From Terana coerulea (taxonomy: Eukaryota; Basidiomycota; Agaricomycetes; Polyporales; Phanerochaetaceae), in NCBI GenBank assembly GCA_024811115.1, contig JAKOGH010001207.1:1-19453 (forward strand): a DNA stretch of 19,453 nucleotides. The letters are read 5' to 3'. The notes under the pieces were generated by a model. That model did not search any database. It worked only from the letters and a program-made list of their open reading frames with translations, and was not told the DNA's origin. Position numbers and translations under genes: made by a program. Shown here one piece after another: positions 1 to 7,611 of the stretch (position 1 is its first letter; each line of letters opens with the position of its first letter).

Positions 1-170
1 ACGGTTCCACATCGTCGAATCAATGATAATATTGTTCAACTTCAATTAGACGTGTTCGAGAGCTATAAGCACATTCAGTCATATCGTACAGTAAACTGTT
101 CATTCAGTCCGTAACAATGCATACATCGTTAGTGTCTTTTGCGAGGCACTCTCGTACGGCCGCGACACGC

Positions 171-507
171 TCAGAGAGTAACCGGCACACAGCCGATACC
201 GACGCCGTTCTGCACAAAGCAGTGAGCTCCAATCTGGCGACGAGGAGAAGAGGGAAAGACGTACGACGACACCGTTGGAGCAAGAGACGGTCGAGCCGCT
301 GCAGGCCGAGCCAGAGCCGACACCGACGACGCTGATGGGCGAGCACGTCAGGCCGATGAGGCCGCTGATGTCGCTCGCGTCGATGCCGAGGAGGCCGAGA
401 AGAGGCAGACCCGGAGGCTGAGTTCGCCTGCAGCAAGCTCGTTAGCAAAGCGCGGATTTAGATAAGAGGGCACTGACGGTCTCAGTGCTGTTGCAGCAGG
501 CAGTAGT
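171..507 (-). other. Hydrophobin module 3 and natural C-terminus
   Basis: [10 protein letters not shown] ends exon 5. Intron 477-428 (50 nt) starts GTCAGT, a weaker donor than the GTGAGT of its two counterparts, and ends GCAG. Exon 6 begins ANSASGSA and slips by one base at about 400-392 before [11 protein letters not shown], then continues [16 protein letters not shown] and [12 protein letters not shown]. Intron 264-210 (55 nt) is GTACGT..GCAG. Exon 7 reads [12 protein letters not shown] then TGA. The stop stands where the other modules begin their KKR linker, the expected end for a terminal module. Confidence 0.8.
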
Positions 508-1611
508 CGGGGTGCTGGGCGCCGCGTTGCGCTTCTTGCTCGCCGTGATGGGCACGCAGCCGATGCCAACGCCGTTCTGCGCAAAAGACATGCTTGTGAT
601 CAGAAACGAGCCATGAAGGGCAGGTGGAAATGAAAGGACATACGACGACGCCGTTGCTGCAGCTGACCGTCGAGCCGCTGCACTCAGACCCGGAGCCCAC
701 GCCGACGACGCTGATGGGCGAGCAGGTCAGGCCGACGAGGGCGCTGACGTCGCTCGCATCGATGCCGAGAAGGCCGAGCAGGGCAGATCCGGCGGCCGAG
801 TTGGCCTGGTTTATACACACTCAGCGATGAGATAAATTCAAGGAGTATAACTGGTACTCACAGGCTCGGTGCTGTCGCAGCACGCAGTAGTCAGGTTGGC
901 CGGCGGCGCCGTGTTGCGCTTCTTCGTGGTCGAGATCGGGACACAGCCGATGCCGACGCCGTTCTGTGGGCACATATTGTGAGGACGGCAGTCGAAGGCT
1001 CAGGCAACTGCGACCACGTACGACGACTCCGTTCGAGCACGAGACGGTGCTGCCGCTGCACTCGGAGCCAGACCCGACGCCGACGACGCTGATCGGCGAG
1101 CACGTCCACGCCGACGAGCGCGTTGACGTCGCTCGCATCAATGCCGAGCAGCCCAAGCAGGGCCGATCCTGCAGCGGAGGTGGGCTAGGCACCATTCTGT
1201 CAGTAGCTGCTCTGCAATACACGATGCACAAGAGGGTACTCACAGACTCGGTGCTGGCGCAGCAGGCGGTGGTCGGCGCGTCGGACACAGCGCCCCAGGA
1301 CAGAATGCCCGTAGGCAGAACTCCAGTCGGCAAGATGCCGGTAGGAAGAATGCCTGTAGGCAGAATCCCGGTCGGCACGATGCCGGTAGGAAGAACACCA
1401 GTGGGCATGGGGGTGGGCACAATGCTGGCGGCCAAAATGCCAGTTGGAAGAATGCCGGTGGGGAGAATGCCAGTGGGGAGGATGCCGGTGGGCAGAATAC
1501 CGGTGGGGAGTTGGCGTTTCTCCTCGGTGCCTGCATTGCGTGCAACAGGTGTGGCGACCGCAAGAAGGGGGAGGAGACGAGGACGGAGGCGGCGAGGACG
1601 TGAGAAAACAT
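171..1611 (-). CDS. Tandem three-module class I hydrophobin (trihydrophobin), three one-base frame slips
   Basis: Secreted class I hydrophobin-type protein; such proteins self-assemble at air-water or wall surfaces. Proposed exons: 1611-1244, 1184-1022, 963-862, 805-644, 576-478, 427-265, 209-171, with stop TGA at 173-171. Order: signal peptide starting [12 protein letters not shown]; a KR site; a (L/V)PTG(I/V) repeat; then three modules, each reading TTACC-STE, then [38 protein letters not shown] and NGVGIGCVP. Only the first module follows a start codon and signal sequence, and only the third is followed by a stop (CVPVTL-stop), so this reads as one gene and not three. Exons 3, 4, 5 and 7 are multiples of three (102, 162, 99, 39 nt). 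Exons 2 and 6 are 163 nt, one base longer than their counterpart exon 4. Exon 1 (368 nt) is one base short of frame. The slips lie near 1580-1565, 1113-1108 and 400-392. All modules lack Cys1 and Cys6. The family assignment is firm; whether the copy works is open. Confidence 0.85.
478..899 (-). other. Hydrophobin module 2 and linker 2 (exon 4 intact)
   Basis: This is the cleanest module, fully in frame. ACCDSTEP ends exon 3. Intron 861-806 (56 nt) is GTGAGT..CCAG. Exon 4 (162 nt) reads [19 protein letters not shown], then [18 protein letters not shown] and [12 protein letters not shown]. Intron 643-577 (67 nt) is GTATGT..GCAG. Exon 5 reads [17 protein letters not shown] and runs on into [10 protein letters not shown] of module 3. 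Spacings: CC-x32-C-x13-C-x6-C-x11-C, where the x6 is the normal x5 plus a Ser in place of C6. KKR codons are at 537-529. Confidence 0.85.
862..1297 (-). other. Hydrophobin module 1 and linker 1 (exons 2-3 plus the end of exon 1)
   Basis: Starts after the pentapeptides as [14 protein letters not shown], with no Cys where C1 is expected. Intron 1243-1185 (59 nt) ends CTAG. Exon 2 reads [19 protein letters not shown], then slips by one base (GGC-GTGG-ACG near 1113-1108) before [16 protein letters not shown]. The pair normally written CC is SC (TVSC). Intron 1021-964 (58 nt) follows NGVV. Exon 3 gives [17 protein letters not shown] and continues without a stop through [11 protein letters not shown] into module 2. 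The KKR codons are at 924-916. Confidence 0.8.
1304..1510 (-). repeat. LPTGI pentapeptide repeat in exon 1
   Basis: 207 nt encode about 14 units of 15 nt: five LPTGI, two degenerate units (LAASI, VPTP, the latter four residues), then [35 protein letters not shown]. Third codon positions differ between units while the peptide is kept, so selection on the protein, or old age, is more likely than fresh slippage. It lies between the KR site and the first hydrophobin module. A proline/glycine-rich pentapeptide array suggests a flexible stalk or spacer; this is inference from composition. Confidence 0.85.
1514..1611 (-). other. Signal peptide and Kex2-like propeptide site of the trihydrophobin
   Basis: The ATG at 1611-1609 follows a CA-rich leader ending in AAACAAG, a good fungal start context, and opens a short basic/hydrophobic stretch ([12 protein letters not shown]). 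One base downstream of that frame the sequence reads [22 protein letters not shown], the expected hydrophobic core, an Ala-X-Ala-like cleavage area and a Lys-Arg pair (codons 1519-1514) directly before the pentapeptide repeat. No in-frame ATG for the second frame was found upstream, so the start and the core are joined only if one base is restored near 1580-1565. KR followed by Q is a typical Kex2 cleavage context; cleavage itself is inferred. Confidence 0.6.
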
Positions 1612-1696
1612 CTTGTTTGCTTGAGGAGGTTGGGAGGAACGCTGGGTGCGGTGAGTGCTGTTTGTTGGTGAATGACCTGTGGGTCGAGGATGCGTA

Positions 1697-1704
1697 CTTA
1701 TATG
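1697..1704 (-). promoter_or_regulatory. TATA box of the trihydrophobin gene
   Basis: CATATAAG on the minus strand, 86 nt upstream of the proposed ATG at 1611. The following leader is CA/CT-rich and free of ATG, as expected for a highly expressed fungal secreted-protein gene. Position and motif are seen; promoter activity is inferred. Confidence 0.5.
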
Positions 1705-1739
1705 TGCTCGGATACAGTGACGAGCCGAGGAAGGCGTAG

Positions 1740-4700
1740 TTCTACACCAGACGACGTAGTATGTTCTTAGCCGGGAGGTGAGGGCGCGATCGTCAAGCTC
1801 CGCAGAACGAGGACGAAGGAGCTGGCATTCAATAGCGAAGTGGAGTGTCTGCACTACAGTAGGAGCAAAACGTCAGATCAGTTCTGTAGAAATTGCGAGA
1901 GCAGTTTCCGGCGTACCTGATGGAAGCTACCAAAATAGAAAGTGTCGCCACCAAGCAAAACGTCACAGCCCAAGCTGCACCGCAGCTACTAGGCGACTAG
2001 GCACGTTCAAGTTGAAAACCAACATGTTTTGGCAATTCTTCCTGTGCGTCATCGGTTGTAGGCAGCGCTGGTCGAGCTTCGATGTGAATCGTACGCCGTG
2101 GGTCGCCGGCATTGTCCGACTCAATGCTATGAGGACGCTTTGGGCCCTGGAAAAGTCCACTGTCAGTTAAGCGTCCAAACTACAGTCTTTGCCGCACGCA
2201 CTCACCACTCTGCGTTCGAACCCTCAGTCCTGCGACCAAGATGCAGCAGGCCATAGCGCAGGGCAAACCGCACACATGGCGAGAAGGTGGTATATGTCAT
2301 TGAATGATATCACCCATCAGCCTCGTGCCCTGCGCAAATGAATGTGAGGGCGATGAACACCTTAGCCGAAACGGAGGGCTTTGGAGGTATCCCCGACATT
2401 CAGATGTATTTGAGAGACGACCACGGCTATGCTGGAGCACGAAGGAAGTCGAGGACAATACGCACTCGCCCCATCAGCGGTCTCTCTTCACACTTCCCGG
2501 TCATGAAGACGACCGGCTGTAGAGTGGCAACGTGGTAAAGGTGTTTAGGAGGACAGCTCTGATTATCTTTGTGTCTCACTCCATGATACGAAGGTAGAGA
2601 CGGAGACCGCTGCGAGTGAGTGCTGCGGCTGCGCGGAGAATGGGCTGCATGAGAACAGCCTGGTAAGCACACGCACCACGTCGCTCAGAAAACGGGGTAC
2701 ATTACCTTCACGTTAAACTAAGGCTTCACTGAGGGCGACAGAGGAAATGTATACATCTGCTCAAGACTGAGACGTCGAAGAAAGCGAAAGCTGGCCGAGT
2801 TGGTAGAGCTGAAGACATTCCGAAAGGGACGACGGAGCGCCCACACCAGGCTCAAAGCGCAGTCTCGGCAACCACCGACGCCACGAAGGCCCTACCGCGA
2901 GAGGCGAGCGTTTCTCCGCGCCAACCCCACAGACGAGCACCAGGGGCCGTTACGACCAATGGATATCGCTTTGAAAGCACGGCCGGTCAGCCTTGAGCAC
3001 AGTGTAGCTAGCGACCGTTTATCCAGGAAACTCTGAGCTCTGAAGATGACGCGTGCAGACGTCCCGGCCGGGCGCGCAGTGAGACAGGTTTGATTCGCAC
3101 TGGGCATATATGCGGGTAAAAACAAGGGTAGAGGAGGTGACCAGGGAGCGACTTCGGTAGTGGCCGAGATGGCGTAGTAGAGAATGGAGTTCATGCTGCT
3201 GGGACGTATCAGGCGGTGTACCGAGCGTGGTAGATGATTGGAGGACGGCGCACCTCTGCTTAGTTTCACGTCGCACATCATCGCGAGCACGAGCTCCTCA
3301 GACGGCTAAGCTCATTTGAGCCCGTTACTCGCCCACCTGAGACGGTTCGGGAATATTGGAGGTGGTATCAAAAACGTGCAGAGGGCCTTGCGAGCTGCGG
3401 CACGACGCTTCAACGTGATTCAGGGAAGAAGACACGGGTGGGCTCGCGGGTACACTCCTAGCAGGTTTGCATGCTATCAGCATACAATCCAATTTGGTTC
3501 CGGTACTCATAGAGCATCCGGCTCGTCCGCTCGCACCTTTGTAAACACGCACGCGGGAATCGCCGGCTCGTGCTTCTAGCTGCAGAGCCTTCGTGGAGTC
3601 TGCGGTCGCCGATACAAGGCGTTTGAGGCCTAGTCAGAGCGTACGGCCTTCGGTTTCTCGGCGGCTGGGCAGCAGGGACGGGGCTATAGCCAGGCCTCTA
3701 GTGACGCGAGGTGAATGAAGAGAGCCTGCGTGCCTGCATCACGACCTACGGCCCTCGTCCCGCAGCAGCCTACACGCTTTACACTTCTCCACGGATATCC
3801 AGGGCGTCGGTCCCTCGATACGACCGCCTAGCCCGACGTTTGTGCACCGTGGACGGTGCCTGGGAACGCGGTCGGGGCGGGGAAGGCGTCGGCGCAGGGA
3901 GGTCGTCCGGTCGTGACGCGTCTACGTCACCGTTCTCGAGAACGTAATGGAGACGAGAAACGTGGTTGGGGTCGGGACGGGTCTCGGGGTGGTGCGGTGG
4001 CTTTGCATGGTGGTGCGGGGGCGCGAGCAGGTGAAGGCGGGAAGGGAGACGTGAAGCGCTGGCCGCGTCTTGACCCATGCTTCCGTCGCTCACTAGAGCA
4101 CCTCGCGGACAGCCATGACACCGTCGCGTCGTGACAGACGACATGTCGCGAGATCCGCTTCGTGCGCTGGGGCGCCGCGGCCTCGGCCAACGATAGCCAG
4201 CGCGAAGCCGCGTCAAGCCCTAGGCCTGTCTCCTTGTTCTCTACTGTACCTGTCGTGCGCATCTTTGCCGCACCTGTCGCCACTTCACCTGTCTGCTTGT
4301 CAGACTCTGGAGCATCCTCAACCTGCGTCGCTCGACCACGTCCTCTAAATGTGCTGTCTACATCGATGATACTTCCGAGGGTGAGTGTGCTTTCCTCCCA
4401 ATCTCTGCTGCTACGCGCAGGTTTTATGATGCCAAGCGATGGTCGCTTCGTGAGTATTTCCATATGTTCGACGCCTGACGGGCGTATGACAAAATTTTAC
4501 ACTGAGTAACCTGTTTCTATGCCGCTGCTCGAACGTGTATCGAGGCGCTGAAAACTACCCTAATTTGCAGTTGCGAGGACGTGGGCTTCGTACGTGAATC
4601 TACGTGTCCGCGACAATGGCGTATCCAGCGGAAACGCTGGTTACCCGTGTGCAGGAATACCGCCGCACGCTTTAGGACCAAGACGAGGCTATCTCAAGCA

Positions 4701-5030
4701 CACCTGCGCGGCGTGCGCATGAAACTAGGAATATGCCGATCTCAGGCCATGACCTCCGGATTATTTCCACGCATATACCTGCCGATTCTTTACCGCAGTG
4801 CCTTGGGGACCACACTGGCGCAGAACCAGAAAGGACCGCTGCTATCCTCGGAGCTCGGTGTTCTTCCACAACGAGCGCCGCCGCGCTGTGCTCAAGCGTG
4901 ACTCATCCTCAGCGCGATCTCCGTCAGTTATAATGGCCCTGGTCACGCTGCGCGCTCTGCCCCGCCCTCCATTCCACGGAAGACGATCCCGGTGCGCCGG
5001 CGGCGCGCGTCGGATCCCTCTACCCGCCGC
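1740..5030. other. GC-rich stretch without a supported gene
   Basis: Many short open frames occur on both strands, as expected in GC-rich DNA, but none shows a recognisable domain, a consistent intron pattern or a signal sequence. The best candidate, 3927-4463 minus, is listed separately. Two GTGAGT motifs on the plus strand (about 4380 and 4450) resemble splice donors but do not join convincing exons. No repeat, tRNA or rRNA was recognised. Confidence 0.5.
3927..4463 (-). CDS. Hypothetical hydrophilic open frame
   Basis: 178 codons from an ATG (MEILTKRPSLGIIKPARSS). The N-terminal 110 residues are polar and mixed in composition; the C-terminal part becomes Pro/Arg/Ala-rich, the usual signature of a GC-rich shadow frame. 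No known domain, signal peptide or membrane segment is visible. The opposite strand is also open over 4162-4509. Kept only because the first half has a protein-like composition. Confidence 0.15.
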   Translation of the reverse strand: MEILTKRPSLGIIKPARSSRDWEESTLTLGSIIDVDSTFRGRGRATQVEDAPESDKQTGEVATGAAKMRTTGTVENKETGLGLDAASRWLSLAEAAAPQRTKRISRHVVCHDATVSWLSARCSSERRKHGSRRGQRFTSPFPPSPARAPAPPCKATAPPRDPSRPQPRFSSPLRSRER

Positions 5031-5359
5031 CCCCTTCGCCGCCTCGCGCGCGCGCAGCTGCCAGCGCCGAGTCCGTTGTTCCGCGCCTCCAGCGCCGCGA
5101 TACAAGGGATTCAGAGGATGCATATAGGCGTCGAGGCGCCAACATCTGTCTGACAAGCCTCCTCGCCCAGCTCACGGTGTGAGCGCCGCCATCGAGTACA
5201 CGTCCATCATGCGTACCCGGTCTCCGCACCGCGCGCTGCAAGCTCACGCGCTGCCTCTGTCCAACACCCGCCGTCTCCGCCACGCGTGCCGCCCACAGTT
5301 GCCGAAGTCAGGGAAAGCCAGCACAGCCGGACGCCGGCCCCCACCAACGCGCACCCGCG

Positions 5360-5765
5360 GTGAGTAGTGCCCTGTCGCGTCTCGCGTGTCGCAGTGCGGC
5401 GGCTGATGACGCGCCGCGTGCTAGCAGGCTACGTCCGCCGCGGGCGCTGCCCGCTCGCCCATCAGCGTCGTGCGCGTGCGCGTGCGCGTGCAGCGGCACG
5501 ACCGTCTCGCGCCCCGGCTAGGGTTTGTTTCCGTCCGTCTCTTCACCTCCGCCTTGTTCTCATGGACGTGTTCCTCACAGCATATATTTCTTCCGTGCAG
5601 AACGGTGTCGGCCTCGGCTGCGTCCGTGACACGACCAGTCCGAAGGGTGGCGCGGCGCCGAGCACGCCCATTAGCATCGTCGGTGTCGCCGGCTCTGCTG
5701 CTGCGCGTAGCGGCACACGCTTCTCTAACACCGACAGTTTCACTGTGCGTCCTGAAGTATATTAA
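5360..5765 (+). pseudogene. Decayed hydrophobin copy, opposite strand
   Basis: A plus-strand relative of the trihydrophobin. GTGAGTAGTGCCCTGTC at 5360-5376 matches the module introns and ends GCAG at 5394, but is only 35 nt. Next comes a degraded middle exon still reading RSPISVV at about 5452-5472, where C4 is Arg and the Gly-rich turn is replaced by Arg-Val repeats. An acceptor CGTGCAG at 5600 precedes an in-frame exon starting NGVGLGC (5601). That exon keeps GAAPSTP of the linker but has lost KKR, then jumps directly to ISIVGVAGSAAARSGT and ends at 5765. The CC pair, helix region, C5 and C7/C8 of the last module are gone. Similar fragments (GCCAGCGCCGAGTCC near 5060) hint that more of the copy lies upstream. 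Confidence 0.65.
5468..5491 (+). repeat. CGTGCG simple repeat within the hydrophobin relic
   Basis: About four tandem GTGCGC-type hexamers replace the glycine-rich turn that follows SPISVV in intact modules. The hexamer encodes Val-Arg instead of Gly-Ser. It looks like slippage in a gene no longer under selection. Confidence 0.6.
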
Positions 5766-6313
5766 TAGCATATACCAGTGAATTATGTAGAGTTTTAGTG
5801 AAGTCATAGGTTTGGACGAGTTATCCAAGTTATACTGGTTTTGGGCAGTACACATCACATGTTGACAGTGTTCTTCGAATACCTCCGATGTTTTGCTAAA
5901 GAACATGTTGCGAAAGCTATGCGCGTAGCCGCCACCATCGCTCGGCTTTGACGGCACCGGCATACCGATTCAAACTCAGTGGGGCTTGTCCTCTGCCGTG
6001 TGTTAACTTTAAAACTTACATGCAATCATTTTCAACATCGACTCATCTTCATGCACCCTCACTGCCGCACTTATGAGTCCAGGTACGTAGGACAATTCGT
6101 CATGCCTTTGATATATCCAGTATATTTCTATGCTGGTACTCATCTTTGCTCCCGGAGTCCAGTTCCTGCCCAGTCCCAAGTTCCTGCCCAGTCCCAAGTT
6201 GTTGCCGATACCACCGGTGCCGATAATGGTGGGATGGATGGCGACGCAGTAAGCAATCCTATGGCCAGCCACAAAAGTAGCATCCTATTTCATCTCATGT
6301 GTATAAACAGCTC
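5766..6313. other. Intergenic, turning AT-rich
   Basis: No supported gene. This is where the GC-rich left part gives way to the AT-rich, transposon-bearing right part. It contains one short exact tandem duplication at 6163-6198, listed separately. Confidence 0.5.
6163..6198. repeat. Two exact 18-bp tandem copies
   Basis: TTCCTGCCCAGTCCCAAG occurs twice head-to-tail (6163-6180 and 6181-6198). On the minus strand it would encode a repeated NLGLGR hexapeptide within a short open frame, which I do not consider a real gene. Confidence 0.85.
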
Positions 6314-6684
6314 ATGATTGTTATATCTGCGGCAGCGACAAGGAAACGACCTCGCCGGGTCATAGAATCTGATAATGATACTGAAAGTGTATCGTTTTGA
6401 CACATGCTGTGCAAGATCTATTGAATGCAGACCCTGCACAAGTGAGGCGATGGCAGTGGTCGGAGTGTTAGAAGGCCACCAAATGGTAATGTTCTTAGCT
6501 ATATGCAGTCTTAATATATCACTTTACTAATTCCAAGAATTACATTTTGTTTTAGCTAAGCAAACCAATCAAGTCGTCTTTTCTACAGATGTCAATGGGA
6601 CAAGATGGGCAAGGTCATTCATTTCATTTTCCTCTTGCAGAATCTTAACTAACCATAGAGTTGTTATAGATTGCTATGAATGGC

Positions 6685-6694
6685 AAATACATTT
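6685..6694. repeat. Left target-site duplication of the 356-bp element
   Basis: AAATACATTT, identical to 7051-7060 directly across the element. Confidence 0.75.
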
Positions 6695-7050
6695 AGTGAT
6701 AGGCAGGGTTTGCAAACCCTCCGAGGGTTAAGGGTATGGGTATGGAGGGTAAGGGTAAGGGTTGAGGAAAGTTAACCCTTGTCTGGCAGGGGTCTGTATT
6801 CAAGCACTAGGCATATTGCTAGAGAGGGCTGCAAGTGTTGTAAGTGCTTTCTATACCAATGCAAGCCACTCAAATAGAAGACTGACATTATAAGTAAGTG
6901 GGGAAAGGCACTTAAAGCACCATTTTCAGCCTATTTTGGCAAGGGTTTGAAGGGTAACCTCAACCCTTACCCTTCATGAGGGTAAGGGTATTAAAGAGTA
7001 AGGATAAGGGTTGCCCTTTGAGCATGGAGGGTTTACCCTTGCCAATTACT
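6695..7050. mobile_element. Non-autonomous TIR DNA element (MITE-like), 356 bp
   Basis: Flanked by perfect 10-bp direct repeats AAATACATTT (6685-6694 and 7051-7060). Termini are imperfect inverted repeats: AGTGATAGGCAGGGTTT at the left, and AGTAATTGGCAAGGGT read inward on the other strand at the right, both continuing to AAACCCTCC. Subterminal regions carry many GGGTAA/AACCCT motifs in both orientations (about 6720-6780 and 6945-7045). No coding capacity. A 9-10 bp target duplication would fit Mutator-like elements; the CAGGGTTTGCAAACCC end also resembles hAT termini (8-bp duplication), so the superfamily is left open. Confidence 0.75.
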
Positions 7051-7060
7051 AAATACATTT
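7051..7060. repeat. Right target-site duplication of the 356-bp element
   Basis: AAATACATTT, identical to 6685-6694; begins at the base after the right inverted terminus. Confidence 0.75.
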
Positions 7061-7611
7061 GCACTTAGTGTGAAAGAAGAGTGTAGATTGCATGAAAAAG
7101 GAGGGAGATGTCCACTCTGCATGCAAGGAATGCCGCATCGGTTGGCGCAAATGTTCTACAAGTGACTCAAAGACCGGCTCTGCCTATCACTGTATGTTGC
7201 ACATGCATACACCCTTCAATGTATTATCTCACGGGTTTTCAGCTTCAAGTTCATCTCGGTGTATAATCTGGAAGGCGCGGGAGCTTTCCTTACCTGATAT
7301 ATCCTCTTCAAGATAAAACGCAAGTGCCACTGCTGAAGAAGACGAGCCTGAAGTCCCTGCACTGGCAAATATTGTTCCGGCACCTTATTGCCCTTTGGAC
7401 AGCCAGCTTGCTGTTGCAATATTGGCTTTGCTTCTGCTTCCGCGGCCCACATCCTAAGAGGATTCAGCATGGCTGCCTTCAGAGCACATCAAGGGTTTTC
7501 AGGCTGACAAGCTCGTGACGGCCGAAGTCCAGCAAGGATTTCGTTCTGTGCCAGACAGCCTGCCCAAAACGAACACACAGCCCTCTCACCTCTATCTTCG
7601 TGCCTTCTGAC

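Larger units (their letters stand above)
6314..7611 (+). pseudogene. Decayed gene with zinc-cluster-like motif, interrupted by a TIR element
   Basis: Pieces of plus-strand coding potential in one direction. An ATG at 6314 opens 28 codons with a basic nuclear-localisation-like run and an acidic tail (RKRPRRVIESDNDTES), followed after a one-step frame change by DLLNADPAQVRRWQWSEC. After the inserted element, 7092-7316 contains ACKECRIGWRKC, a Cys-x2-Cys-x6-Cys spacing as in half of a fungal Zn2Cys6 cluster. Further open pieces follow: EEDEPEVPALANIVPAPYC near 7337, and one beginning about 7467 that ends at the stop near 7608. Frames differ and stops intervene, so no intact product is possible. 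The joining into one gene and the zinc-binding role are inference; the second half of a zinc cluster was not found. Confidence 0.25.

Noticed and set aside
966..1739. 257-codon plus-strand open frame with MPVGR repeats.
   Set aside because: It is the antisense shadow of the LPTGI array and module 1; the minus strand has the introns, signal peptide and conserved cysteines.
1240..1854. Minus-strand frame with a run of P, F and C residues following [10 protein letters not shown].
   Set aside because: After about residue 14 of the signal peptide it is out of frame with the pentapeptide repeat and hydrophobin modules; its composition is that of a shifted repeat.
2205..2240. tRNA B box: GCGTTCGAACCC.
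   Set aside because: The five bases before and after the loop do not pair, and no A box precedes it at a tRNA distance.
2790..2870. Serine/leucine tRNA: GCTGGCCGAGTTGGTAGAGC resembles a D-arm.
   Set aside because: No T arm or anticodon stem pairs downstream.
6710..7040. Telomeric or interstitial telomere repeats, because of GGGTAA/AACCCT runs.
   Set aside because: GGGTAA is not a rotation of TTAGGG, and the motifs sit inside a bordered TIR element in both orientations.
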